Shown here: in pieces, positions 32,130 through 39,274 of the stretch
Layout of the letters: every line of letters starts with the position of its first letter
Position numbering within the stretch: the first letter of the stretch is position 1
Assembly (NCBI GenBank): GCA_004347685.1
Contig: SLTJ01000010.1
Location: 1-42,967 of the forward strand
Reading direction: 5' to 3'
From: Clostridia bacterium
Lineage (GTDB): Bacteria > Bacillota > DSM-521 > Neomoorellales > SLTJ01
DNA length: 42,967 nt
Position numbers and translations under genes: made by a program
The notes under the pieces: generated by a model
What the model was told of the DNA's origin: nothing
Database searches by the model: none
What the model saw: the letters and a program-made list of their open reading frames with translations, nothing else

Positions 32130-33560
32130 ATGCCTCCCCGGTCAGAAGGAACCACGTCCGTAACCGGGCAACGTTACCAGGTGCTGGCGGCCATTATGCT
32201 GGGAGGGATCATGGGCCCCATTGACGCCAGCATTGTCAATGTTATTCTTCCTACCATTACCGGCTTTTTTCACGCTCCCCTGGCCACGGCGCAGTGGGTT
32301 CCGCTAATCTACCTGCTTACCATCAGCAGCCTGCTTTTATTCTACGGCCGCCTGGGGGACATCCTGGGGTATAAAAGGGTCTATCTCGCGGGGCTGGTAT
32401 GCTTTACCGTCGCTTCGGGCCTCTGCGGCCTGGCGCCGACCATTTACTGGCTTATCGCCTTCCGCGCCCTCCAGGGGGTGGGCGCCGGCATGATGATGGC
32501 CGTACCCTATGCCATCCTTACGGCTGCTTTTCCCCCGCAGGAACGCGGGCGGGCCCTGGGCCTTAACGCCATCAGCATTTCGGCCGGGCTGGCCATCGGC
32601 CCCACCCTGGGCGGGCTGCTTACTTCCCTGGGGGGATGGCGGCTCGCCTTTCTGATCAATATTCCCGTTGGCCTGGCCGGATTGCTGTGGGGCAGGAAGG
32701 TCATCCCCGACTGGAAAGGGCAGCCGGGCAAGATGGATGCCCGCGGCGCAGCAACGGCCTTTATCTTTCTTTTCTCCTTCCTGTACTTTATTAACCAGGC
32801 CCAAAGGCTGGGGCCCGGCATAACTACCGGCACCATCCTGGCCATAGCTATTATAGCGGGTGCCGGCTTCCTTTATCTGGAGACCCGTTCTCCGCAACCC
32901 ATGGTGAACCTCGCCCTCTTCAGGAACAGAACCTTCTCCCTGAACACCCTCAGCGCCCTGCTGAATTTTGTCTCCCAGTACATCATGGTCTTCCTTACCC
33001 CTTTTTACCTCCAGAGGGTCCTCCATTACCCTCCGGACAAAATAGGGCTTCTCATGACCAGCTTCCCGCTGGCGGTGATGGCCGTCGCTCCCTTCAGCGG
33101 CGCCCTCTCCGACCGGGTGGGCACCAGGACGCTGGCAGCCGCCGGGGCGGCTATTTGCGCCCTGGCCCTGGTGACCATGGCCCTTTTACCCGTTGCCGCC
33201 CCTCCCCTGGCGGTAGGGTGGCGCCTGGCCCTCTTTGGTCTGGGCACCGGGATATTTCAGTCCCCGAATAACAGCGCGGTCATGGGCAGCGTGCCCCGAC
33301 CGTATCTGGGGATAGCCTCCGGCGTCCTGGCCACGGCCCGGAATACAGGCATGGCTTTGGGTATCGCCACTGGCGGGCTGATTCTCTATGCCCTGGTACC
33401 GCCGGCGGTCATGGCGCAAAACAGCCTGGACGCCCTGGAGGCGGCTCATTTCCTCACCGGCCTAAGATACGCCTATCTCTCCGGGGCCGGGCTCACCGCC
33501 CTGGCGGCCGTTTTCTCTTTTGTCCAATTTGGAGCCGGCATAGGAAAAGGCAAAACCTGA
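32130..33560 (+). CDS. MFS transporter, DHA2 (EmrB/QacA-like) family
   Basis: 476 residues with about 14 membrane helices, the DHA2 drug:proton antiporter count. Motif A is GRLGDILGYKRVYLAG (~70-85), motif B RALQGVGAGMMMAVPYA, and motif C AISISAGLAIGPTLGG in helix 5. The N-terminal helix holds DASIVNVILPTI, a pattern of EmrB-type exporters (helix 1 Asp). ATG with AAAGGAG upstream. It probably exports drugs or amphipathic compounds by proton exchange; the substrate is unknown. The gene sits between two direct repeats (31069-31670 and 33581-34184), so it may have been inserted into, or duplicated with, the flanking gene. Confidence 0.92.
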   Translation: MPPRSEGTTSVTGQRYQVLAAIMLGGIMGPIDASIVNVILPTITGFFHAPLATAQWVPLIYLLTISSLLLFYGRLGDILGYKRVYLAGLVCFTVASGLCGLAPTIYWLIAFRALQGVGAGMMMAVPYAILTAAFPPQERGRALGLNAISISAGLAIGPTLGGLLTSLGGWRLAFLINIPVGLAGLLWGRKVIPDWKGQPGKMDARGAATAFIFLFSFLYFINQAQRLGPGITTGTILAIAIIAGAGFLYLETRSPQPMVNLALFRNRTFSLNTLSALLNFVSQYIMVFLTPFYLQRVLHYPPDKIGLLMTSFPLAVMAVAPFSGALSDRVGTRTLAAAGAAICALALVTMALLPVAAPPLAVGWRLALFGLGTGIFQSPNNSAVMGSVPRPYLGIASGVLATARNTGMALGIATGGLILYALVPPAVMAQNSLDALEAAHFLTGLRYAYLSGAGLTALAAVFSFVQFGAGIGKGKT

Positions 33561-33580
33561 GCTTTGCCTGTCACCAGTTT

Positions 33581-34184
33581 GGTTTCCGGGCATGTTTTTC
33601 CTGCTCGCACCCAGGAAATCTTGTACAGTTGACGCACTTCCGGCGCCACGACATCCCCGTACAATGGCTGGTGCTCCCTCTGCTCGTCCTGCAGTGGTTC
33701 AACCTCCTCCGGTGCGCCTTTTACCGATGCGGGAGCACCTGGAGATGGCCTACGATGCGGCTATCCTGTCACGTTTGGCCCTTGGTGAGGCCCGCGCGTA
33801 GAGTTACTGGTCCGGCTGCCGGCGGGTTACGCCAAGAGGCCGCGGCTTTCCAGCCTGGCCAGCGTGGCCGGCACCAGCACCCGGATGCAGAGGAGGATTA
33901 CAGTGAGCAAACTATTCAGCAAAAAGAACCTGGGCTGGTCCCTGCTGGGCGTGGCGGTGCTCGTCACCTTGGGCGTCCTGGTTTTGACCAACGCCAGGGA
34001 CGGCGGCTGGCAAACCCATCCGCTCCGGGGAGCGCCCGCCAGGACCGTTTCCCGGGCGGAGGACGGTGCCGGCGCCTGGCAAACCTACACCAACGACGCC
34101 TATCACATCACCTTGCAGTACCCCGCCACGTGGCAAAAAGACCCGCGCTATGACGAGAGGTATGGCGGAAGCGATGGCTTTTTC
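33581..34184 (+). repeat. ~600-bp direct repeat, copy 2
   Basis: The counterpart of 31069-31670. Here the PsbP-like gene continues as an intact long protein, while the upstream small ORF is frameshifted near 33725. Recombination between the copies would remove the MFS gene. Confidence 0.85.
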
Positions 34185-35213
34185 GCGATTGGTGCCGTAT
34201 CAGGTGAGGGAAGAACCATCGACGAGGTGGCGGAAATCGAGGCGTACCACAAACTCCAGCCCTACGGCTCAAATCCGCAGATCACGAAAGTGCGGGTAAG
34301 CGGCCGGGAGGGGCGCCTCATCTGGCCTGCAGCGGACCAGCCCCCGGAAATGGAAAACCAGGCGGCAGTGATTGTCAAGTCGCCCGCTCCCATCCAGGTG
34401 GGCGGGGTCACGTATCATTACGTGCTCCTTTGGGCGGATCAGCAACACATTGAGGACATAGCCCGGAGCTTGCGCTTCACGGTTTCCAACAGCCCGGAAA
34501 CACCCGCCGGCGCGGCGGCGATCAAACTGAACTTCACAGCGGCCCCGGTGGAGGCCCTGCCAGCCGGACAGCTGGAAAAGGGCTGGGAGGAGCGGAAAAC
34601 CGTGCCCCTGGACGACGTCGGCGGGCAGGGGAAAGCGCTGGTGCGCCTTTACATGCAGCCCGGTCCGGAGCGGGAGCGGCGGGGAGAGGTGCACGCCTTC
34701 CTGCAAGCCGGCGGTGATACGTATGACCTGGGGATTGCCGGCTTCTACGGCCTTAACGGGGTGAACGTCCAGGCCGCGGATAAGAACGGGGACGGGAAGC
34801 GGGAACTGGTCGTCGCCGGGGGCATGGGCGCCGCCTATGGGGAAGTGAAAATCATCGGCTACGACGCGGAGAAGAAGCGCTGGGTGAAGCTCCTGGTCAC
34901 GGGAACGTCTAACGGGAAGGGTATAGACCTGGACGGTGACGGCCAGGAGGAGCTGTTGGCGGTTTCCGGTGGCAGCCTGCCGGGGTACGTCTGGATCTAT
35001 TGCTGGAACGGGGACCACTTTGAGATGGCGGACGTGGCTAAGGCCACTGGAAACACTTACGCCGAGCTCCATGTGGAGGGCGGCCGGGCCTGGGTGGAGG
35101 CTGGGAAATGGTTGGCCGGCCAGGAGGCGGAGCCGCACTACTACCAGTACCGGGCCGGTAAGCTGCTGGAAATTCCCCGACCGCCGGTTCCCCCCGGCGT
35201 GGCAGGAAATTAA
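33903..35213 (+). CDS. membrane-anchored PsbP-like plus FG-GAP protein
   Basis: 436 residues from GTG 33903 with AGGAGG upstream. N-terminal anchor helix (~10-28, LLGVAVLVTLGVLVLTNA) without a lipobox. Residues ~55-195 form a PsbP-type domain (DAYHITLQYPATWQKDPRYD, YHYVLLWADQQHIEDIARSL). After a linker, two FG-GAP calcium loops follow: DKNGDGKRELVVAGGMG (~293) and DLDGDGQEELLAVSGG (~341), ending HYYQYRAGKLLEIPRPP. The first 94 codons are shared with the broken copy at 31389, 70 of them identical in DNA. Extracytoplasmic; function unknown. Confidence 0.82.
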   Translation: MSKLFSKKNLGWSLLGVAVLVTLGVLVLTNARDGGWQTHPLRGAPARTVSRAEDGAGAWQTYTNDAYHITLQYPATWQKDPRYDERYGGSDGFFAIGAVSGEGRTIDEVAEIEAYHKLQPYGSNPQITKVRVSGREGRLIWPAADQPPEMENQAAVIVKSPAPIQVGGVTYHYVLLWADQQHIEDIARSLRFTVSNSPETPAGAAAIKLNFTAAPVEALPAGQLEKGWEERKTVPLDDVGGQGKALVRLYMQPGPERERRGEVHAFLQAGGDTYDLGIAGFYGLNGVNVQAADKNGDGKRELVVAGGMGAAYGEVKIIGYDAEKKRWVKLLVTGTSNGKGIDLDGDGQEELLAVSGGSLPGYVWIYCWNGDHFEMADVAKATGNTYAELHVEGGRAWVEAGKWLAGQEAEPHYYQYRAGKLLEIPRPPVPPGVAGN

Positions 35214-35706
35214 AGGGGCGGGGAGTGGAAGGTGACCAGGCTGGACTGGGAAGACTGAAGCCACCGGCCGTTGGCAAACTCAACCCTTCGGGGAAGGAGA
35301 AATTCGGCCGGGTAGCTATGACGATTTATGATTTATATCTCAGGAAGCCGGTTTTCCGACCGAAAGGGGTAGGCAAAGTGAAAATCAAGCGCAAGCCGCT
35401 ACCTGGGCGGACGCCTCCTATGAGTTATGCGTCATAGGACCGGACAGTCGAGCCAGTTAATTGCTCCGAGGACCGTTAACGGGCTCCTTGACCTTGGCCG
35501 AGAGCACACTCCTATTTCGGGTAGGGGGGCACCTTGATCTACCTGGACCAGGGGTGGGCCGGGGACGATACGCCTATCCATAGCTTATGAGGTACGCCAG
35601 CTTTTTCCCGGCCCTGGTACGGTCGTTTGAGGATTTGCGGGACGTACTGGAGGTAGCCCGGCATGTCTGGGCGGATGGTAAAAGATTAATAGTTTTATAT
35701 CCAGTT
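35214..35706 (+). other. gene-poor interval before the riboswitch
   Basis: About 490 nt without a convincing gene. Short open frames exist (70 codons from 35225; 42 codons from ATG 35587 reading RYASFFPALVRSFEDLRDVL) but neither has a ribosome site or recognisable family. They may be relics. No terminator with a U-tract was found after the 33903 gene. Confidence 0.4.
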
Positions 35707-35707
35707 A

Positions 35708-35716
35708 TGGTATAAT
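35708..35716 (+). promoter_or_regulatory. extended -10 promoter of the riboswitch transcript
   Basis: TGGTATAAT, an extended -10 with perfect TATAAT at 35711-35716. No good -35 is present (TTAATA at 35686 is too far away), as expected for an extended -10 promoter. Transcription would start about 15 nt before the aptamer. Confidence 0.65.
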
Positions 35717-35734
35717 ATGGTTAAAAATTTCATA

Positions 35735-35832
35735 CAAGCGCTAAGGGCAAACTCACCGAAAGGTGAGGACGCAAAGCCATAGGGTCTAAGGTGCTGGTGT
35801 GATGGCACTAAGACAGCCTGGCCGCCGCTGTA
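35735..35832 (+). ncRNA. cyclic di-GMP-I (GEMM) riboswitch aptamer
   Basis: The sequence carries the GEMM-I core: a CTCACC-GAAA-GGTGAG hairpin (35752-35767) with a GAAA tetraloop, then GACGCAAAGCCATAGGG, TCTAAGG, and after a second stem ACTAAGACAGCCTGGCCGCC. These match the conserved 'GACGCAAAGC.A.GGG.CTAA' and 'A.GGCAGCC.GG' elements around the c-di-GMP pocket. A strong terminator follows 12 nt later, so ligand binding probably controls read-through into the genes from 35990. Whether c-di-GMP turns expression on or off cannot be told without folding. Confidence 0.88.
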
Positions 35833-35842
35833 GGACGGTCTG

Positions 35843-35871
35843 ACCTGCCCTTTCTCGTGGCAGGTTTTTTT
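35843..35871 (+). terminator. riboswitch expression-platform terminator
   Basis: Perfect stem ACCTGCC / GGCAGGT (35843-35849 / 35859-35865) with a 9-nt loop and an uninterrupted T-run to 35871. It is placed directly after the c-di-GMP aptamer. Confidence 0.9.
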
Positions 35872-35989
35872 GTCTCCAGAAGGGGGGGGGAAATCTGTCT
35901 TACCAATCGCCAGGAATGGGGTTGGTTGGCGATAAAACCTCGGTACTTCGTCGGCGGCTTCTCCAAAAGGAAAAGGAGGCCAGTGAGCC

Positions 35990-36235
35990 ATGCCGCGGAA
36001 GCCAAAACTGCGGGAACTGATCGTTCAGGTTAAAAACGGCGAGGAGGACGCTGTCCTTGAAGTGGTGCACCGGTTCATTCCACTGGTCAAGAAGTATAGC
36101 CGCCGCATGGGCTATGATGAAGCCTGTCCCGATCTGGTTGTCTGGATTGTGAAGGCGGTCCACAGGTATGAACCGCGTACCACCTGGGGCCGGGACGAAC
36201 TCCAGCAATACTTCGTGAGCAAACGACATCACTAA
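35990..36235 (+). CDS. RsoA-like sigma region-2 subunit
   Basis: 81 residues. ELIVQVKNGEEDAVLEVVHR followed by FIPLVKKYSRRMGYDEA is the helix pattern of RsoA/YvrHa-type proteins (helix-turn-helix HTH_16), which carry only sigma-70 region 2 (core RNA polymerase and -10 binding). In Bacillus RsoA (about 79 residues) works with SigO, which supplies region 4, and the length match here is close. The ATG at 35990 follows AAAAGGAGG with slightly long (10-nt) spacing. It is the first gene after the c-di-GMP riboswitch terminator, and a region-4 gene follows, so the pair probably makes a bipartite sigma factor. Confidence 0.75.
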   Translation: MPRKPKLRELIVQVKNGEEDAVLEVVHRFIPLVKKYSRRMGYDEACPDLVVWIVKAVHRYEPRTTWGRDELQQYFVSKRHH

Positions 36236-36240
36236 AAAAA

Positions 36241-36290
36241 TTTTTTCGGTAGGGGGTTGTAAAATGGCCCCCTACTTTCTCTTTAGAGAG
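36241..36290 (+). repeat. two-hairpin element, copy A
   Basis: Contains GGGGGTTGT (36252-36260), 14 nt, then CTTTCTCTTT (36275-36284). A perfect stem GTAGGGGG / CCCCCTAC spans it, followed by a small CTC-TTTA-GAG hairpin. The same layout recurs at 36931-36989 (copy B). It lies between the two sigma-subunit genes. Confidence 0.7.
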
Positions 36291-36381
36291 TAGAGGGCAA
36301 AAATTGAGGACCGGAAGGAGGTGAAAGGGATGGATCCTTACACATGACGACGGTGATGAATTTGACCTGGAAGAGGCCAGG

Positions 36382-36819
36382 GTGGTGGCCTGGTTCGTGA
36401 CCGGGCTGCGCCGCGAAGCGATCCGGTTGACCAGGAAGCACAGGCGGATGAAAGAACACGAGTTGCTCATCCTGAACGAACAACTGAAAGGCGATACGGG
36501 GGGTGAGGCCCTGGCCACAATGCTCAATACCGTTAACCCACCAGCGGATCTCCTTACCGAGGTAGAAAACAGGCTAGTCCTCCAGGAAGCCCTCGCGTTG
36601 CTCACGCCGCTGCAGCAGAGGGTGGTCGTGGCAACGATCCTGGAGGGGGTAACGGAACAGGAATTAGCCGGGGAAATGGGGGTGACCAAGCAGGCGGTAA
36701 ACAGGATCAAGGAACGGGCGCTGGACAAGTTACGCAAATATTTTGTCCTGGACAAGCCCTCCCGGCAAGTAGAGCCTGGTCCAGGACGGACAACCACGAC
36801 CGCCCCGATCCGCAGGTAG
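36382..36819 (+). CDS. SigO-like sigma region-4 protein (start needs +1 frameshift)
   Basis: 145 residues from GTG 36382, the first standard start in this frame. Residues ~65-125 are a sigma-70 region 4 (LVLQEALALLTPLQQRVVVA, then EGVTEQELAGEMGVTKQAVN and RIKERALDKLRKYF) that would contact a -35 element. The preceding helix carries LTRKHRRMKEHELLILNE. The best ribosome site (AAGGAGGTG) precedes an ATG at 36330 in another frame, which stops after five codons at TGA 36345. Skipping one base at that TGA joins it to this frame (DDGDEFDLEEARVVAWFV, in frame and open). Either a +1 shift occurs as in prfB, or the gene carries a one-base insertion. Confidence 0.72.
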   Translation: MVAWFVTGLRREAIRLTRKHRRMKEHELLILNEQLKGDTGGEALATMLNTVNPPADLLTEVENRLVLQEALALLTPLQQRVVVATILEGVTEQELAGEMGVTKQAVNRIKERALDKLRKYFVLDKPSRQVEPGPGRTTTTAPIRR

Positions 36820-36930
36820 TGGATTGCCGTTAATTATTGTACTCTATTCACCACTTGAAGTAAACCCGAACAAGAATCTTTGTTGCTTTGTCGGTACTCT
36901 TTCAATAAAATCGCTGATCTGGGCCGGATG

Positions 36931-36989
36931 AAAATTTTTCTCTGAGGGGGTTGTCAAAATCCTCACTGCTTTCTCTTTGTAGGACAAAG
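36931..36989 (+). repeat. two-hairpin element, copy B
   Basis: AAAATTTTTC, then GGGGGTTGT (36946-36954), again exactly 14 nt, then CTTTCTCTTT (36969-36978). The first stem is TGAGG / CCTCA and the second CTTTGT / ACAAAG (36975-36980 / 36984-36989). The arms differ from copy A but still pair, suggesting an RNA structure rather than a pure DNA repeat. Confidence 0.65.
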
Positions 36990-37039
36990 GGCCAAGTAGT
37001 GGCTCTCCCAGGATGGGTGTAGAAAGTGTTCTTTGACAA

Positions 37040-37295
37040 GTTAGCGCTGGCACCGCCCGGGGTGCAAGGCATTGCGGTGGCGGCGTGATTTGGTACCCGT
37101 GCTCACGCCGGTGTACCTGACCATATCGGGCCAAAATCGGCCGGGTAGGGTTCGGGGAACCGCCCTCGTCTCGGAGAGGGTAATGGCGTGGAGTGAGCCC
37201 TGTCGGCTGCGCTAGAAAGCGCGGTGGGAACCACAGGCGGGGTAGGCGCGCGCCAGCAGCGAGGCGCAAGCGGGGGCCTGGGTTTATGCCCATGA
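37040..37295 (+). ncRNA. candidate structured RNA upstream of the recombinase
   Basis: The 554-nt gap before the recombinase operon contains a GC-rich stretch with many local stems: CACCGC / GCGGTG (37051-37056 / 37074-37079), GGTAC..CGTG-CT-CACG..GTACC, GGTTC-GGG-GAACC, CCCTC / GAGGG, and GCGCT-AGAA-AGCGC. A long-range pair GCTGGC / GCCAGC (37046-37051 / 37252-37257) could close them. No frame is convincingly coding. It does not look like RNase P, tmRNA, SRP RNA or a group II intron. Strand is taken from the downstream genes. Confidence 0.5.
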
Positions 37296-37373
37296 TTATG
37301 ACAGTATTTGCCTTTCTGTGGACAATTTCTTAAATGTGGGGGTGGGAATAAATTGATAAAGGGGGTGATTCTG

Positions 37374-37547
37374 TTGGCGGAACAGCGGCATCGGCAGTCG
37401 GTTGCCTCAAAAAAGGATTCGAAAAAACCCATTTTTATGTTAGTGCCCAGCAGTGACAAGCAAGCTGCCGAGGCGGCTTTTCGCAAGGCGATGAAAATAG
37501 TTATGGAAAATGTTACAGCAAAGCAGGAAAATGACGGTAAGTTATAG
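37374..37547 (+). CDS. small basic protein upstream of the recombinase
   Basis: 57 residues from TTG 37374 with GGGGGTGAT upstream. The N-terminus is basic and polar (AEQRHRQSVASKKDSKKPIF) and the rest is helical (SSDKQAAEAAFRKAMKIVME). The stop is 34 nt before the recombinase start. It could be an accessory or directionality factor for the recombinase, since such factors are small, basic and adjacent, but there is no recognised motif. Composition is more AT-rich than the flanking genes, like the recombinase itself. Confidence 0.6.
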   Translation: MAEQRHRQSVASKKDSKKPIFMLVPSSDKQAAEAAFRKAMKIVMENVTAKQENDGKL

Positions 37548-37578
37548 AATACCCTTCTATGTTAATAAGGAGGGTATT
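37548..37578 (+). promoter_or_regulatory. hairpin covering the recombinase ribosome site
   Basis: AATACCCT (37548-37555) and AGGGTATT (37571-37578) are perfect inverted repeats. The AAGGAGGG ribosome site (37567-37574) lies partly inside the 3' arm, 3 nt before the ATG at 37582. Folding would hide the site and keep recombinase translation low. Confidence 0.55.
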
Positions 37579-37581
37579 GCT

Positions 37582-39222
37582 ATGAAGGCACTAAAGGCAT
37601 TAGTCTATACCAGAGTGAGTACCAAGGAACAGGCCGAGGGATTTTCCCTGGAAACCCAGCGTGAGGCCTGCGAGAAGAAAGCCAAAGAACTCGGAGCCGT
37701 CGATATCGTCTTTCTTGAGGATACTTATACCGGGATTGAGTTGGACAGGCCGGCCATGAACCTGCTCCGTGATTACGTGCGCGAACGCCAGGTTGACATG
37801 ATCGTTGTCTATGACCCGGACCGTTTCAGCAGGGATCTGAATGACCTCTTGATAGTAACGAAAGAGATTGACAGGGCGGGAATAACCCTGCATTTTGTTA
37901 ACTTCGACTGGCAGAATACTCCCCAGGGGATGTTGTTTCTTCAATTGCGGGGTGCCATCGCCCAGTTTGAACATGCTCAGATTAGGGAACGCACTACCCG
38001 GGGAAAACGCAAGAAAGCCGAGAAGGGGATGATCCGGACCTACGCCAGACCCTATGGCTATAATTTTAACAAGGAAACTGACTGCCTTGAGATTAACGAG
38101 GAAGAGGCCAAGATTGTTAGGTTAATTTTTGAGTGGTATATCCGGGATGAGAACCCTCTTTCGCCCTATGAGATTGCCAAGCGGTTGGCTGACATGGGGG
38201 TGCCTGGCCCCAAGGGTCCTAACTGGATCTTTTCTTCCATTCACCGGATGCTGCGAAACGAAACATACGCGGGACGGTTGGTACGAGATGACGAGCAACC
38301 GGACTGGCAACCTATTCTTGTGCCACCCATAATAGATCGAGCTACCTTTGAAAAGGCCCAGGCCAGGTTGAAGGAAAGGGCACGATATAATCCAAAAGCC
38401 ACAAAGGGTGAGTTTCTCCTGCAGCGCCTGGTTTTTTGCGGATTATGTGGAAAGGCGATGACAGTAAAAACGAGAACCCAAAAGGGGCGGGCTTGGAGTT
38501 ACTATACCTGTAATGGAAGGTACCAGCGGGACTTTGGGCCTGCTGTTCCCACCTGCTGCACGTTGCCACCTTACAGGACGACCGCGCTTGACCAGGAAGT
38601 CTGGAGCAGGATTTCGGAGTTGTTGAAGGACCCGGAAAAGTATATGGACTACCTGATGAATTCAGCCAAGGACGATGGTGCCCGCCAGCGATTAGAGCAG
38701 GCGAGAACCCGTCTGGCCAGAGTGGAACAAGCGCGGGACAAGGTTAACCACGCCTGGTTTTCCGGCTATCTGGAATCTGAAGAGGAGTTCCGCAAATACT
38801 TGGCTGAGTACCGTGCCAAGGTCCAGGAGATTAAGCAGGAAATCGAGCACCTGGAGGCCGTAATCAAGGATCAAGAAGCGGCGCAGGAAGGCATAGAAGT
38901 TATCCGGTCGTATGCCGCCAAGTTAGCGGGCAGCGTTGATGATTTACCATTCAAGGCAAAGCAAGAGTTGGTTCGCACCTTGGTAGAGAGAGTGGTGGTG
39001 AGGCCCGACCTGATTGAGATCAGGGGGCATTTTGTGATGAGCGAACGCGTTGCACCTGGTGAAGTTGCTAGTGCATTAGATAGTCCGCATCGAGAAACGG
39101 GCCATCCAGAAACTCCTCAAGGAAATGTCCGCCCAAGGTTAGTCTTGGATACCTCCCCTTTGTACCTTATCCCTGCAGTTTTTTCTTTTTTTAGAAGGAT
39201 TTCTGGCTCCGAGGGCGAATGA
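37582..39222 (+). CDS. large serine recombinase
   Basis: 546 residues. The ATG at 37582 follows AAGGAGGG. The catalytic domain (1-140) has the nucleophile Ser13 in ALVYTRVSTKEQAEG, then SLETQREACEKKAKELG, the DRFSRDLNDL motif and an Arg cluster (ERTTRGKRKKAEKG). The 'Recombinase' domain spans ~155-265, a zinc ribbon ~282-345 (FCGLCGKAM, YYTCNG, PTCCTL) and a long coiled coil ~365-440 (EQARTRLARVEQARDKVNH). It catalyses site-specific integration, excision or inversion by cutting attP-like sites. The gene and its upstream neighbour use more AT-rich codons than the surroundings, which fits acquisition. No att pair was proved. Confidence 0.95.
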   Translation: MKALKALVYTRVSTKEQAEGFSLETQREACEKKAKELGAVDIVFLEDTYTGIELDRPAMNLLRDYVRERQVDMIVVYDPDRFSRDLNDLLIVTKEIDRAGITLHFVNFDWQNTPQGMLFLQLRGAIAQFEHAQIRERTTRGKRKKAEKGMIRTYARPYGYNFNKETDCLEINEEEAKIVRLIFEWYIRDENPLSPYEIAKRLADMGVPGPKGPNWIFSSIHRMLRNETYAGRLVRDDEQPDWQPILVPPIIDRATFEKAQARLKERARYNPKATKGEFLLQRLVFCGLCGKAMTVKTRTQKGRAWSYYTCNGRYQRDFGPAVPTCCTLPPYRTTALDQEVWSRISELLKDPEKYMDYLMNSAKDDGARQRLEQARTRLARVEQARDKVNHAWFSGYLESEEEFRKYLAEYRAKVQEIKQEIEHLEAVIKDQEAAQEGIEVIRSYAAKLAGSVDDLPFKAKQELVRTLVERVVVRPDLIEIRGHFVMSERVAPGEVASALDSPHRETGHPETPQGNVRPRLVLDTSPLYLIPAVFSFFRRISGSEGE

Positions 39223-39274
39223 GTATAGAACAGTATTTTTTCAGCCGACAAGAAAATGAACTGGGGGATGCCCG

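Noticed and set aside
35587-35715. A 42-codon ORF just before the riboswitch promoter.
   Set aside because: No ribosome site and no recognised family, and it runs into the TATAAT of the riboswitch promoter. Noted as a possible relic only.
46-37563. A 13-bp match (ACCCTTCTATGTT) at 46-58 and 37551-37563, the latter next to the serine recombinase, considered as an att pair.
   Set aside because: Several 13-bp matches are expected by chance in 43 kb. The second copy is part of the recombinase leader hairpin and the flanks do not match. No att core was shown.
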